From Verrucomicrobiia bacterium (GTDB taxonomy: Bacteria; Verrucomicrobiota; Verrucomicrobiia; JADLBR01; JAIBCM01): a stretch of DNA of 64,000 nt. How positions within the stretch are numbered: position 1 is the stretch's first letter; each line of letters opens with the position of its first letter. Where the stretch lies: NCBI GenBank assembly GCA_019694135.1, contig JAIBCM010000002.1:272143-336142 (forward strand), read 5' to 3'. A model generated the notes under the pieces. The model was not told the DNA's origin and searched no databases. It was given only the letters and a program-made list of their open reading frames with translations. Positions 15,974-25,373 of the stretch are shown in pieces. The position numbers and the translations under genes were made by a program.

Positions 15974-16903
15974 TTATTTTATTGCGCTTGCGAGTAATGG
16001 TTGAAAATGAGGTTTTTTCTCTTCTCGCTCCAACAAGCGGCAGAAGACCTGGGTGAAACCGCAGCGTTTGAGCCAGCGAGTTAAATCATTTTCTCGAAAG
16101 CCAAGCCAGGTGTCGGAATACAATTTACGAGCCGCTTCGTAATGATGCTGTTTCAAATCTAAAATCAAAAGTTTTCCCTGATTGCGCAACAAAGTATATG
16201 CCGCTTGCAAGGCGCGCTGGGGGTTAGCGGCATGATGCAAAGCTTGGCTGAAAATGACGACATCCACAGAATTTTTTTCAATTGGCGGCGCTTCCAGGTC
16301 GCCCATGCGAAATTCCAAATTTTTTAACCCTAATTTTTCTGCTTGTTGTTGACTGTGTTTCACCATTTTTTCGGAGTTATCTACAGCGATTACCTTTTTA
16401 GCGCGCAAAGCCAATGAACGGGAAATGAGACCTTCGCCCGCTCCTAAATCCGCAATTTCTAAAGAAGGCGGAATTAATTCTAGGAAAAGGTGAGCCAAAT
16501 TTTGCCACGAACGTCCGGGGCAATACTTTTTATCCGCGCGACCGGCGAGAGCATTGAAATAGGCTTGAGTTTGTTCTCGTCGACGCTTTAAGACAGTTTT
16601 TAATGTTTCTTGGTCTCGAGCAAATTCACGCGATAGGGTGGCATGTTCCAACGTTGTTTGAATTAATTGGATAAGAGAAGGCGCGAGATCCGGTGGCCAT
16701 TGATAAAAGATTTTTTTTCCTTCGCGTTGGTCGATTAACAAACCTCCTTTTCGTAAAATGCCAAGATGGGTGGAGATGCGGGATTGTCCCATGTTTAACA
16801 CCTCTTGTAATTCGGCTACGGAAAGATTGTCGTGTTGCAAGACGGCTAAGAGTCGCAAGCGTGTGGGGTCTGCTAAAAGTTTTAATGCCTGCACCCAATT
16901 CAT
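15974..16903 (-). CDS. ArsR-family regulator fused to SAM methyltransferase (SahR-like)
   Basis: The 309-residue protein has an N-terminal ArsR-type winged helix (about 1-90, with recognition helix near MGQSRISTHLGIL) and a C-terminal class I methyltransferase domain (motif I ADLGAGEGLIS at 151-161, acidic loop VIAVDNSE). The Cys metal sites of classical ArsR are absent. This architecture matches the SahR group, which senses S-adenosylhomocysteine and controls SAM-cycle genes in Proteobacteria (family knowledge). The context fits: it is divergent from metK-ahcY across an 83-base gap that contains a palindrome. I infer that it represses metK-ahcY and perhaps itself. It may bind SAH rather than act as an active methyltransferase. 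Confidence 0.82.
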   Translation of the reverse strand: MNWVQALKLLADPTRLRLLAVLQHDNLSVAELQEVLNMGQSRISTHLGILRKGGLLIDQREGKKIFYQWPPDLAPSLIQLIQTTLEHATLSREFARDQETLKTVLKRRREQTQAYFNALAGRADKKYCPGRSWQNLAHLFLELIPPSLEIADLGAGEGLISRSLALRAKKVIAVDNSEKMVKHSQQQAEKLGLKNLEFRMGDLEAPPIEKNSVDVVIFSQALHHAANPQRALQAAYTLLRNQGKLLILDLKQHHYEAARKLYSDTWLGFRENDLTRWLKRCGFTQVFCRLLEREEKKPHFQPLLASAIK

Positions 16904-16918
16904 GATAAAGCTTTAAAT

Positions 16919-16934
16919 ATAATGATATCATGAT
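16919..16934. promoter_or_regulatory. Palindrome between sahR-like gene and metK, candidate operator
   Basis: AT-A-ATGATATCAT-G-AT is symmetric over 16 bases except for one mismatched pair; the central ATGATATCAT is a perfect palindrome. It lies 16 bases upstream of the regulator start and about 53 bases upstream of metK. An ArsR-type dimer would be expected to bind such a site. Other copies of the site would be needed to confirm it. Confidence 0.55.
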
Positions 16935-16986
16935 GGGTCAATATTTTTTCGTTGCAAAGACAAAGTGGTCTCATTAAGTTAAAATC

Positions 16987-18168
16987 ATGAATCGAGATTT
17001 TATTTTTTCTTCCGAGTCGGTGGGCGAGGGACATCCTGATAAGGTTTGCGACACGATTTCCGATGCTATTCTGGACGCGTGTTTGGCACAGGATAAATTT
17101 TCACGAGTCGCCTGTGAAACACTTTGTAAAAGTAATTTAGTGGTGATTGCTGGAGAAATTACCACTCGAGCGGAGTTGGAATTGGGAAAAATTGCACGCG
17201 AAGCGATTCGTCGTATCGGTTATGTGCATGATGATGATGTGTTTCATGCTGATCGTGTGATTATTACTAATGCCATTACGCGACAAAGCTCTGATATTGC
17301 TCAAGGTGTGGACGCGCGCAAAGCGGATGGTAAAAAAACGGCTGAGCAAGGTGCGGGTGATCAAGGTTTGATGTTTGGTTTCGCTTGTAATGAAACGCGC
17401 GAGTTGATGCCAGCGCCCATTATGTATGCGCATCGTTTGGGCCGGCAATTAACAGCGATTCGCAAGACCGGAAAAGTCAAATGGTTGCGTCCCGACGCAA
17501 AAAGCCAGGTTTCGGTGCGTTATGAAAATGGCAAACCCGTTGGGGTAACGGCGGTTGTTATTTCCACGCAACATGCAGCAAATGTTTCGCATAGCGAAAT
17601 TGAGCGATTTTTGATTAACGAAGTGGTGAAAAAAGTGATTCCCGAACGCATGTTGGATAAAAAAACGGAATTTTTAATGAATCCCACAGGGAAATTTGTA
17701 ATCGGGGGGCCGCAAGGTGATGCAGGTTTGACGGGAAGAAAAATTATTGTCGACACGTATGGTGGCATGGGTCGTCATGGCGGTGGCGCATTTAGCGGAA
17801 AGGATCCGAGCAAAGTGGATCGTAGCGCGGCTTACATGGGTCGCTATGTTGCTAAAAATATTGTGGCGGCAGGGTTGGCAGATCGTGTTGAAGTGCAGTT
17901 TGCTTATGCGATTGGACATCCGAAACCGGTTTCCGTTTTTATTGATACTTTTGGAACACATAAGGTGGATGAGAAAAAAATATTCAAAGCGGTTAACAAA
18001 GTTTTTAGTTTTAAACCTGCGGATATTGTTAAGCAGTTAAATTTATTGCGACCCATTTATAGTCGCACAACGAATTATGGTCATTTCGGTCATGCTTCTG
18101 GCTTGAAAGAAGTGCCGTGGGAAAATACGGATAAAGCAAAAATTTTACGAAAAGAAGTTGGATTATAA
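16987..18168 (+). CDS. metK: S-adenosylmethionine synthetase
   Basis: MetK makes SAM from methionine and ATP. The 393-residue protein has the family hallmarks: [10 protein letters not shown] near the N-terminus (ATP-binding His), [15 protein letters not shown] near residue 120 and [18 protein letters not shown] near residue 255 (P-loop-like GGGAFSGKD). It is the first gene of metK-ahcY-oxidoreductase; ahcY starts 14 bases after its stop. The short leader has no room for a SAM riboswitch, so control is more likely through the divergent SahR-like repressor. The ATG at 16987 is the natural start, although no strong ribosome-binding site precedes it. Confidence 0.98.
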   Translation: MNRDFIFSSESVGEGHPDKVCDTISDAILDACLAQDKFSRVACETLCKSNLVVIAGEITTRAELELGKIAREAIRRIGYVHDDDVFHADRVIITNAITRQSSDIAQGVDARKADGKKTAEQGAGDQGLMFGFACNETRELMPAPIMYAHRLGRQLTAIRKTGKVKWLRPDAKSQVSVRYENGKPVGVTAVVISTQHAANVSHSEIERFLINEVVKKVIPERMLDKKTEFLMNPTGKFVIGGPQGDAGLTGRKIIVDTYGGMGRHGGGAFSGKDPSKVDRSAAYMGRYVAKNIVAAGLADRVEVQFAYAIGHPKPVSVFIDTFGTHKVDEKKIFKAVNKVFSFKPADIVKQLNLLRPIYSRTTNYGHFGHASGLKEVPWENTDKAKILRKEVGL

Positions 18169-18182
18169 TCAGGAGATAAATT

Positions 18183-19529
18183 ATGAGCGCAGTTGCAGAA
18201 TTTAAAAAGAACGATAAAACGACAATGAAACAAGATTATAAAGTTAAAGATATTACTCAGGCCGAGTTTGGTCGTAAAGAAATCACAATTGCAGAATCGG
18301 AAATGCCCGGTCTCATGGCGCTTCGCGAAGAGTATAAGGGCAAGTTTCCATTGAAAGGCGCAAAAATTGCGGGTTGTTTGCATATGACCATTCAAACCGC
18401 AGTTTTGATTGAGACATTGGTGGAGTTGGGCGCGGAAGTGCGTTGGAGCTCGTGCAATATTTTTTCGACTCAAGATCATGCGGCGGCTGCCATTGCAGCG
18501 CGAGGCATTCCTGTGTTTGCTTGGAAGGGAATGAATGCTGAAGAGTTTGATTGGTGTATTGAGCAGACGTTGCGTTGGCCTGATGGTTCGCAGCTCAACA
18601 TGATTTTGGATGATGGCGGCGATTTAACCAACATGGTCCATGATAAATATCATGAGCTTCTGGCCGAAATTCATGGCCTTTCTGAAGAAACGACAACTGG
18701 CGTGCATCGTTTGGCGCATCGCGTCAAAAATGGGACGTTGAAAGTGCCGGCGATTAATGTGAACGATTCTTGCACAAAAAGTAAATTTGATAATCTTTAC
18801 GGTTGCCGTGAATCATTCGTGGATGCGGTGAAACGCGCGACGGATGTGATGTTTGCAGGTAAAGTCGTGATTGTTTGCGGTTATGGTGACGTGGGCAAAG
18901 GTTGCGCCAAAGCAGCAATCGGCTTGGGCGCACGCGTGGAAATTACCGAAATTGACCCGATCAATGCGCTGCAAGCCGCGATGGAAGGCTATAAGGTGGT
19001 GACGATGGAGGATGCCTCCGTTTATGGCGATATCTTTGTGACAACAACTGGTAATATCGATGTGATTACTCGCGAACATATGGATAAAATGAAAACGCAA
19101 GCGATTGTGTGTAACATTGGCCATTTTGATTCTGAAGTGCAAGTGGGCTCGTTGTATTCAGATAAAAAATTGAAACGCATCGAAGTGAAGCCGCAAGTGG
19201 ATCAATTTGTATGGCCGAATGGCAAGGTGATTACAGTTTTAGCCGAAGGTCGTTTGGTTAATTTAGGTTGCGCGACAGGGCATCCGAGTTTCGTGATGAG
19301 CGCCTCTTTTACGAATCAAGTGATGGCGCAAATTGAATTGTGGTCGGAACGCAATTCCGGAAAATATAAAAATGAACTTTATATTTTACCTAAAGAATTG
19401 GATGAAAAGGTGGCTCGACTCCATTTAGGAAAATTAGGCGTAAAGCTAACGAAACTGACTCCAAAACAAGCAGAGTATTTGGGTATTAAAGTCGAGGGTC
19501 CTTATAAACCAGAGCATTATCGGTATTGA
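18183..19529 (+). CDS. ahcY: Adenosylhomocysteinase
   Basis: AhcY hydrolyses S-adenosylhomocysteine to adenosine and homocysteine, removing the by-product inhibitor of methyltransferases. The 448-residue protein has the substrate-domain motifs [16 protein letters not shown] and [16 protein letters not shown], the NAD-binding motif [12 protein letters not shown] near residue 236 and the C-terminal KPEHYRY that reaches across the dimer. An AGGAG ribosome-binding site at 18171-18175 decides the ATG at 18183. It forms an operon with metK. It has no long insertion in the catalytic domain. Confidence 0.98.
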   Translation: MSAVAEFKKNDKTTMKQDYKVKDITQAEFGRKEITIAESEMPGLMALREEYKGKFPLKGAKIAGCLHMTIQTAVLIETLVELGAEVRWSSCNIFSTQDHAAAAIAARGIPVFAWKGMNAEEFDWCIEQTLRWPDGSQLNMILDDGGDLTNMVHDKYHELLAEIHGLSEETTTGVHRLAHRVKNGTLKVPAINVNDSCTKSKFDNLYGCRESFVDAVKRATDVMFAGKVVIVCGYGDVGKGCAKAAIGLGARVEITEIDPINALQAAMEGYKVVTMEDASVYGDIFVTTTGNIDVITREHMDKMKTQAIVCNIGHFDSEVQVGSLYSDKKLKRIEVKPQVDQFVWPNGKVITVLAEGRLVNLGCATGHPSFVMSASFTNQVMAQIELWSERNSGKYKNELYILPKELDEKVARLHLGKLGVKLTKLTPKQAEYLGIKVEGPYKPEHYRY

Positions 19530-19559
19530 TAATTTGCTGAAAATAGGTTTGGATAAGCC

Positions 19560-20435
19560 ATGCGTATTGGCGTTTTTGGATTAGGCACGATTGGTTCGAT
19601 TTGGGCGCGTCATTGGCGCGCAGATGGTCATGAAGTGCGCGTTTGGAATCGCACGCCTAAACCTGAATTTCCCGGTTTTTCCAGTGACCCAGAAACGGTC
19701 GCGCGCGATGCTGATCTCATTGCGATTGTGGTGTCCGATGCAAAAGCTGTCGAAAAAGTTTTGGCTACAATTCAGAAAAAATTGAATAAACGCACGGTGG
19801 TCGCGCAACATAGCACAATCGGTTTTGATGAAACGCGACGTTTTGCAAAATGGGTAGAACAAAAAAAAGCGCAATTTTTAGACATGCCTTTTAGCGGAAG
19901 TCGTGGCGAATCCGAAAAACGACAGACGCTATTTTTTGTGGGCGAAAAAGAGAATGTTTTAGAGAGAGTTGAACCGGTGTATCATCGCATTAGCCAGGGC
20001 ATTTTTCGTGTGGGCGACATCGGACAAGGCACAGCATTAAAGTTGGCATTGAATTTGTTTGCTGCGAACTTGTATCAAGGGTTAGCCGAGGGTTATGCCC
20101 TTGCCGAAAAAGCGGGTGTGCCAGGAGAAATCTTTTTTTCTGCGTTAGCGCAACACAGTTGTCGCTCGGCATTGACTGACGCAAAACGAGAAAAAATTCT
20201 TGAAAAAGAATATACTTCTAATTTTTCGTTGCAGAATATGCATAAGGATTTGCATTTGATTATGAAATTCGCAAAAAAAATTTCGCAACCTATTCCACAA
20301 ACCCAAACTTTGATAAAAAGTTATGAAAAAGCAAAAAAGATGGGTTTAAGTGAATCCGATTTTTCTTCGGTGATTGAGACTTTAAGGCCTGCCCGCATTG
20401 CTGCGCAAAGCGCTGCGGGCAGGAGTAAAAAATAA
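19560..20435 (+). CDS. NAD(P)-dependent beta-hydroxyacid dehydrogenase family protein
   Basis: This 291-residue protein belongs to the 3-hydroxyisobutyrate dehydrogenase/GLYR1 superfamily. The Rossmann motif GLGTIG is at 7-12, the substrate-binding stretch MPFSGSRGE at 109-117 and the catalytic Lys K161 with N165 in GQGTALKLALNLF. Substrate specificity (3-hydroxyisobutyrate, tartronate semialdehyde, succinic semialdehyde) cannot be read from the sequence. It lies 30 bases after ahcY on the same strand, so it probably shares the SAM-cycle transcript, though no obvious metabolic link is known. A GC-rich hairpin is embedded in its last codons. Confidence 0.85.
   Translation: MRIGVFGLGTIGSIWARHWRADGHEVRVWNRTPKPEFPGFSSDPETVARDADLIAIVVSDAKAVEKVLATIQKKLNKRTVVAQHSTIGFDETRRFAKWVEQKKAQFLDMPFSGSRGESEKRQTLFFVGEKENVLERVEPVYHRISQGIFRVGDIGQGTALKLALNLFAANLYQGLAEGYALAEKAGVPGEIFFSALAQHSCRSALTDAKREKILEKEYTSNFSLQNMHKDLHLIMKFAKKISQPIPQTQTLIKSYEKAKKMGLSESDFSSVIETLRPARIAAQSAAGRSKK
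20388..20423. repeat. GC-rich hairpin within the 3' end of a coding gene
   Basis: CCTGCCCGCA and TGCGGGCAGG form a perfect 10-bp stem around a 16-base loop that itself contains GCGC-AAA-GCGC. It lies in the last codons of the preceding dehydrogenase, is far more GC-rich than its surroundings and has no T-run after it on either strand. It could slow transcription between two convergent genes or be an inserted palindromic repeat. Confidence 0.6.
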
Positions 20436-20469
20436 GAAGTGTAGAATGGTAAGGTTCACCAAAAAGGGT

Positions 20470-22026
20470 TTATTTTTTCTTCAAAATCACTTGAGCGGTG
20501 TTGTAGCCGCTAGCCGCAAAAACGCCGCCACCAGGATGAGTGCTGGCGCCGGTGAGATAAAGATTGGGTAAATCAGGGACTTCGTAGCGCGAAAGTTCGG
20601 GTAGAGGGCGGAAAAAAAACATTTGATCCAAACTCATTTCCAAATGCATCACATTTGCGTTCACAAGGCCTAATCGCTTTTCAATTTCTAAAGGAGTTTG
20701 GATGTAGCGATCGATTAATTTATTTTGCATGTTTGGTGCATAGTGACAGACGAGTTGATAGAGTTTGTCGGCTTCGCGTTGGGCGATGTTATCCCAATTC
20801 TCTCCATTTGCTAGCGCGTAAGGATGCCATTGTCCCCAAGTAAATAAAAGATGCTTTCCCGTAGGTGCGAGCGAGGAATCCAAAGCGGTAAAAGTCATCG
20901 CAACAACAGAAGGATTTTGTGGAGGTAAGCCGGCTTGATAATCGAGATAGGAACTCAAAAGATGTTCACGATTGGGGCATAACAGTTGAAGGCCGCGATG
21001 GGCTAAAGCATCGTGTTCGGTATTAGTATAGCGAGGAAGTTCGGAAACGGCGTGGCGCACGATCATGCCAAATCCATTGCCGACGCGCACGTTGGTAATG
21101 CGTTTTTTGAGTTTTTCAGGACAATCTTTCAAAAGTTTCGTAAAAAAAGGCACGATATGCATGGCGCAGACAATTTTTTTTGCATGAAAATTTTGACCCG
21201 TTTGGGTTGTGACGTGCCATTGAGCTTGGGCGTGTGTGACTTCAACTATTTCAGCATCGAGAAAAAGTTTACCACCATCTTGCAAAAATCGTTTAGCCAT
21301 GGCCTGAGTTAAGGCGCCGCTCCCGCCTTTAGCACGTTTTGCGCCGCTTTTATGAATCATGGCATTCCATCCTAATAAATCGCCGGCTGCAAGCTCCGTG
21401 GGCGCCGGTCCTGCTTGTGCAGCTAGCCATTCTAATGCTGTCCGAATGTGTTCATTGGTAAATTTTTCTTCAATGAGCTGTCGATAAGGTGCCATGAGTT
21501 GTCGAACCATGTCGAGATTCGACCAGAGTTTTCGTTGGTTGCGATCGCGAAAGTTGTGACGCAGAAAAGTCCAAACTAAATTTCGAAAAGTAGGTGGCTG
21601 CAGAAAAGTGTCGAAGATGGCTTCGTTTAACTTTTGCCACTGTAAAACAAAATGGCGATAGGTTTCCGCATCGGATGGGGATATTTGTGCAATGCTTTCA
21701 CAGGTTTTATCGAGATCGCGCCAGAAAAAAATGATTTGGTTGGTTCCGGGAATTGGATAACTCGCCCACGGATCCATATCCAAATATTCAAGTCCAAAAC
21801 GGTGAAGTTCGAGATCGTGCAAAACCGGCGTAAGATGTATCATGATATGAGCGGAAGAGCCGACATCAATTTTATAGCCAGGAATAATATTATCTTCTGT
21901 GCAAACGGCGCCGCCGGCAATAGAGCGACGTTCTACCACTGCCACTTTTAATCCCGCTTTGGCCAGATAACAGGCACAGGTGAGGCCGTTGTGACCCGCG
22001 CCGATGATGAGAACATCGTAGTTCAT
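20470..22026 (-). CDS. FAD-dependent oxidoreductase, phytoene desaturase/PYROXD2-like
   Basis: A 518-residue flavoprotein of the COG1233 group. The N-terminus MNYDVLIIGAGHNGLTCACYLAKAG, broken here at the FAD motif GAGHNG, is a Rossmann dinucleotide site; RRSIAGGAV follows. The C-terminus has the second FAD motif (LTGASTHPGGGVFAASG). The family includes carotenoid desaturases and the PYROXD2 group of unknown substrate; no other carotenoid gene is nearby, so the substrate is open. The ATG at 22026 is preferred because the FAD motif starts within four residues; a TTG at 22062 would add 12 residues. It follows valS by 36 bases and may be cotranscribed. Confidence 0.82.
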   Translation of the reverse strand: MNYDVLIIGAGHNGLTCACYLAKAGLKVAVVERRSIAGGAVCTEDNIIPGYKIDVGSSAHIMIHLTPVLHDLELHRFGLEYLDMDPWASYPIPGTNQIIFFWRDLDKTCESIAQISPSDAETYRHFVLQWQKLNEAIFDTFLQPPTFRNLVWTFLRHNFRDRNQRKLWSNLDMVRQLMAPYRQLIEEKFTNEHIRTALEWLAAQAGPAPTELAAGDLLGWNAMIHKSGAKRAKGGSGALTQAMAKRFLQDGGKLFLDAEIVEVTHAQAQWHVTTQTGQNFHAKKIVCAMHIVPFFTKLLKDCPEKLKKRITNVRVGNGFGMIVRHAVSELPRYTNTEHDALAHRGLQLLCPNREHLLSSYLDYQAGLPPQNPSVVAMTFTALDSSLAPTGKHLLFTWGQWHPYALANGENWDNIAQREADKLYQLVCHYAPNMQNKLIDRYIQTPLEIEKRLGLVNANVMHLEMSLDQMFFFRPLPELSRYEVPDLPNLYLTGASTHPGGGVFAASGYNTAQVILKKK

Positions 22027-22062
22027 GAAAAAAGTTATGGCGAGCGCTACGGGAAGTGACAA

Positions 22063-24663
22063 CTAAGAAAGGTTATCTAGGTTTTTTAGTTGAACCTGCA
22101 GTTGATCAATTTTTTCTTCGAGCTTTTTGGCGCGTTCTTGATGTTCTTGTAAAACGGATGGAGGCACTTTTTCTGCGAAGGATGGATTATTTAATTTAGT
22201 TTGAGTTTGATCCCAATCTTTTTTTGTTTTTTCCAGTTCTTTAGCGAGCCGCGTTTTTTCTGCTTCTCGATCAATCAAACCCTCTAAAGGTAAGTAAAAT
22301 TTGCCGAGGTCTGTCAAACAAACTGGAGCAATATTGTCTTCCGTAATAAATTCTAAAGTTTGAGCATTCAACAAAGTTTGAATGACATGCAGTTCGTTTT
22401 GAATCCATGGTTCCTTTACCTGTAGCAGCCAGCGCACTTTTTTGTTGGATGGAATATTGTAATGAGTTCGTAGAGTGCGCGCTTTACTGACAGATTGGTA
22501 AATCATTTCAGCTTTAGGTTCAGATGAAAAATGTGAAGAAGGTTGTGGCCAATTTGCGAATTGAATGGTGCCCTGATCAAAACCTAGTTCATGCCATAAT
22601 TCCTCTGTGATAAAAGGAGTTAAGGGATGGAGTAAACGCAAGATGTGCGACAAAGTGTAATCAATTGTTGCGAGGGTGACTTGTTTGCGAGATTCGTTGG
22701 AAGAGGAATTGAATTCGGCTTTGGCTACTTCCAAAAACCAGTCGCAAAAATCGCCCCAGACAAAATCGTAAAGAGTTTGCGCCATTTCGTTGAAATGATA
22801 ACCCTCAAATGCACGGTTCATTTTCGTAAGGGTATCGTTTAATTTTGCTAAAAGATCTTGTGTGAAAAGTGTGAGTTGATGTTTGCTGGGATCGGCTTGG
22901 GGATCAATTGGGCCTTGCAATAGACGAAAGCGACAAGCGTTCCAAAGTTTGTTGCAGAAATTGCGTCCTTCAACAATTTGCGTTTCGTCAAATCGAATGT
23001 CTTGACCTTGTGGTGCGATGCGCATGAGTCCGAAGCGTAAACCGTCTGCGCCATATTTGCTGATTAAATCCAGAGGATCGGGGGAATTGCCAAGGGATTT
23101 AGACATTTTACGCCCTTGTTTATCGCGAATGATGCCGGTGAAGTAAACGTCGTGGAAAGGAATTTCATTTTTATATTCCAAACCAGCCATAATCATTCGC
23201 GCTACCCAGAAAAAGATAATATCGGGACCGGTGACTAGAACGCTCGTGGGATAAAATTTTGCCAACGTTTTTTCATCCATGGTGTCAAATGGCCAAAGCC
23301 ATGAAGAAAACCAAGTGTCTAAAACGTCGGAATCTTGCTCCCAATCTTCTCCTGGGGACGTGAGGGAAACTTTAATTTCCGATAGATTTTTTTTATTATA
23401 CCAAACCGGAATTCGGTGCCCCCACCAAAGTTGTCGAGAAATACACCAATCTTGAATGTTTTCGAGCCAGTGATCGTAAACCTTTTCCCAACGTTCGGGA
23501 AAAAAGCGAATGAGGTGCTTGTGTACGGCATGGCGTGCTTCTTGAGTTTTGGGATATTTTAAAAACCATTGTTCGCTCAAGCGCGGTTCGATGGGCACAT
23601 CAGCACGTTCGCTAAAACCGACATTATTTTGATAGGGCTCTTCGCGAATGAGTAATCCAAGAATTTTCAATTTTTCGACTGCCAATTTTCTCGCTTCAAA
23701 TCGATCGAGATTTTGGAAATCTTCGCCCGCGAGTGCGTTCATTGTGCCGTTAGGGTTCATGATGTCGATAATGGGTAGCTGATGATGTTGGCCGATTTCA
23801 AAGTCGGCTTTATCATGGGCTGGTGTTACTTTCAAAACGCCAGTGCCAAACTCTTTATCGATGTGCGAATCGCCAATGATCAGAATGGCTTCTTGTTTTT
23901 CTTCAGGCAGAGGTCGTCGACAATGTAGACCAATAAAATTTTTGTAGCGTGGGTCTTCCGGATTTACGGCAACCGCAGTGTCGCCCATGATGGTTTCAGG
24001 ACGAGTAGTGGCAATTTCTAAAAAGGTTCCCGGTTTTTCTACAATTTCATATTTGACGTAATAAAGTGTGCTTTGCTGAGGTTTAGGAATCACTTCTTCA
24101 TCACTTAGTGCGGTAAGGGAAACCGGACACCAGTTGACCATGCGTTTACCTCGGTAGATGAGACCTTTTTGGTAAAGATCGATAAAAACTTCTGCGACTC
24201 GACGTGAGTAAGCTTCATCCATGGTGAAGCGTTCGCGCTCCCAATCGCACGAGCAACCTAATTTTTTGAGCTGTTGAATGATAATGCCGCCGTGTTTTTC
24301 TTTCCAATTCCAAACGCGTTTTAAAAATTCTTCACGGCCCAAATCGCGTCGTGTTTTCTTTTCTGTTTTTTTGAGTTCGCGCTCCACAACCGTTTGAGTG
24401 GCGATGCCGGCGTGATCGGTGCCAGGTAGCCAGAGCACCTCTTTGCCTTCCATACGGGCTTTGCGGCAAAGAATGTCTTGAATGGTGTTATTGAGAACAT
24501 GCCCCATGGTTAGGACGCCTGTGACGTTGGGAGGAGGGATCACGATGGAAAAAGCGGGTTTTGAGGAATGAGGATCAGCGTGAAAATAATTTTCTTTCAG
24601 CCAATCGGCATACCATTTTTCTTCCACATGTTTGGGTTCGTAAGCAGTGCTAAGTGACGACAT
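22063..24663 (-). CDS. valS: Valyl-tRNA synthetase
   Basis: The class I synthetase charges tRNA-Val. The 866-residue protein has the HIGH-type motif MGHV at 53-56 after PPPNVTGVLT, the CP1 editing domain (about 200-340, with TTRPETIMGDTAV), DWCISRQLWWGHRIPVW near 405, KMSKS at 519-523, the anticodon-binding domain and a C-terminal coiled-coil arm (about 800-866, alternating Lys/Glu/Leu) as in most bacterial ValRS. Cytoplasmic. It is preceded by tonB 48 bases away and followed by the FAD oxidoreductase. No T-box-like leader is visible. Confidence 0.98.
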   Translation of the reverse strand: MSSLSTAYEPKHVEEKWYADWLKENYFHADPHSSKPAFSIVIPPPNVTGVLTMGHVLNNTIQDILCRKARMEGKEVLWLPGTDHAGIATQTVVERELKKTEKKTRRDLGREEFLKRVWNWKEKHGGIIIQQLKKLGCSCDWERERFTMDEAYSRRVAEVFIDLYQKGLIYRGKRMVNWCPVSLTALSDEEVIPKPQQSTLYYVKYEIVEKPGTFLEIATTRPETIMGDTAVAVNPEDPRYKNFIGLHCRRPLPEEKQEAILIIGDSHIDKEFGTGVLKVTPAHDKADFEIGQHHQLPIIDIMNPNGTMNALAGEDFQNLDRFEARKLAVEKLKILGLLIREEPYQNNVGFSERADVPIEPRLSEQWFLKYPKTQEARHAVHKHLIRFFPERWEKVYDHWLENIQDWCISRQLWWGHRIPVWYNKKNLSEIKVSLTSPGEDWEQDSDVLDTWFSSWLWPFDTMDEKTLAKFYPTSVLVTGPDIIFFWVARMIMAGLEYKNEIPFHDVYFTGIIRDKQGRKMSKSLGNSPDPLDLISKYGADGLRFGLMRIAPQGQDIRFDETQIVEGRNFCNKLWNACRFRLLQGPIDPQADPSKHQLTLFTQDLLAKLNDTLTKMNRAFEGYHFNEMAQTLYDFVWGDFCDWFLEVAKAEFNSSSNESRKQVTLATIDYTLSHILRLLHPLTPFITEELWHELGFDQGTIQFANWPQPSSHFSSEPKAEMIYQSVSKARTLRTHYNIPSNKKVRWLLQVKEPWIQNELHVIQTLLNAQTLEFITEDNIAPVCLTDLGKFYLPLEGLIDREAEKTRLAKELEKTKKDWDQTQTKLNNPSFAEKVPPSVLQEHQERAKKLEEKIDQLQVQLKNLDNLS

Positions 24664-24711
24664 GATGGCAATGAATTCGCAAATTTCTCGAAAATGGTAA
24701 AGAATTAAGAG

Positions 24712-25362
24712 TTAAAGAGGATCAGAAAGTCGGAATTGAATGGGGACGTTTACTTGAGAAGCAATAGGATGACCATTGAATTGCGCAGGTTTAAATTTCC
24801 ATTGACGCACTGATTTCAAAGCAGCTTGATCGAGCAACGGAAATCGGCTGCTTTTTAGGAGTTGAACGTTTAAAGGAATTCCTTGTTCTGAAACTTGTAC
24901 TTGTAATAGTACGAAACCTTCCTGACCTTTTTGTCGTGCAATATCGGGATAGAGAGGCGGAGAGTTATGCAATGAATCGGGTGCGGCAGTAAAAGTAGCC
25001 CCAGAAGGTTGTTGTGTTGAAGAGGTGGCAGGTTTGTGTTTGGTAAGGGTTTGAGACGGTTTTTGTGAAGATTGAGTAGTCGGGAAAGTGGGTGAGGCTT
25101 TTAAAGAAGGTTTTGTTATAGTGGCAGAAGGAACAGGATCGGTTGTTTTGGGTGGTTGAGGGATTTGTGGTTGAACGTTGATTTTGTCGCTGGCGAAAAC
25201 ATCGGGTTGAAAAAGATGAAGTTGCGGCAGTGAGACGCCTTGAGTAACGGAATAAGAAATGCTCTCTTTTTTAAACCAAGATTGATTGAGAAAGATGAAA
25301 TGAAAAAGTAGAGCAACACCAAAACAGATCGAAATCCGAGTGAAATAAAGTCGATCAGCCAT
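24712..25362 (-). CDS. tonB: TonB-family energy transducer
   Basis: TonB couples the inner-membrane proton gradient to outer-membrane active transporters. This 216-residue protein has a single N-terminal membrane anchor (about residues 9-27, ISICFGVALLFHFIFL), a Pro/Thr/Ser-rich periplasmic spacer (about 50-125) and a C-terminal TonB domain beginning PPLYPDIARQKGQEGFVLL and closing with ALKSVRQWKFKPAQFNG. No exbB or exbD is in the window. The gene starts 11 bases after the protoporphyrinogen oxidase stop, so the two are probably cotranscribed, which could link heme synthesis with iron or heme uptake (inference). Confidence 0.9.
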   Translation of the reverse strand: MADRLYFTRISICFGVALLFHFIFLNQSWFKKESISYSVTQGVSLPQLHLFQPDVFASDKINVQPQIPQPPKTTDPVPSATITKPSLKASPTFPTTQSSQKPSQTLTKHKPATSSTQQPSGATFTAAPDSLHNSPPLYPDIARQKGQEGFVLLQVQVSEQGIPLNVQLLKSSRFPLLDQAALKSVRQWKFKPAQFNGHPIASQVNVPIQFRLSDPL

Positions 25363-25373
25363 ATTATTTCAGA

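Noticed and set aside
16904-16986. SAM or SAH riboswitch ahead of metK
   Set aside because: The gap is only 83 bases and shows no paired-helix arrangement of known classes; the palindrome and divergent regulator explain control better.
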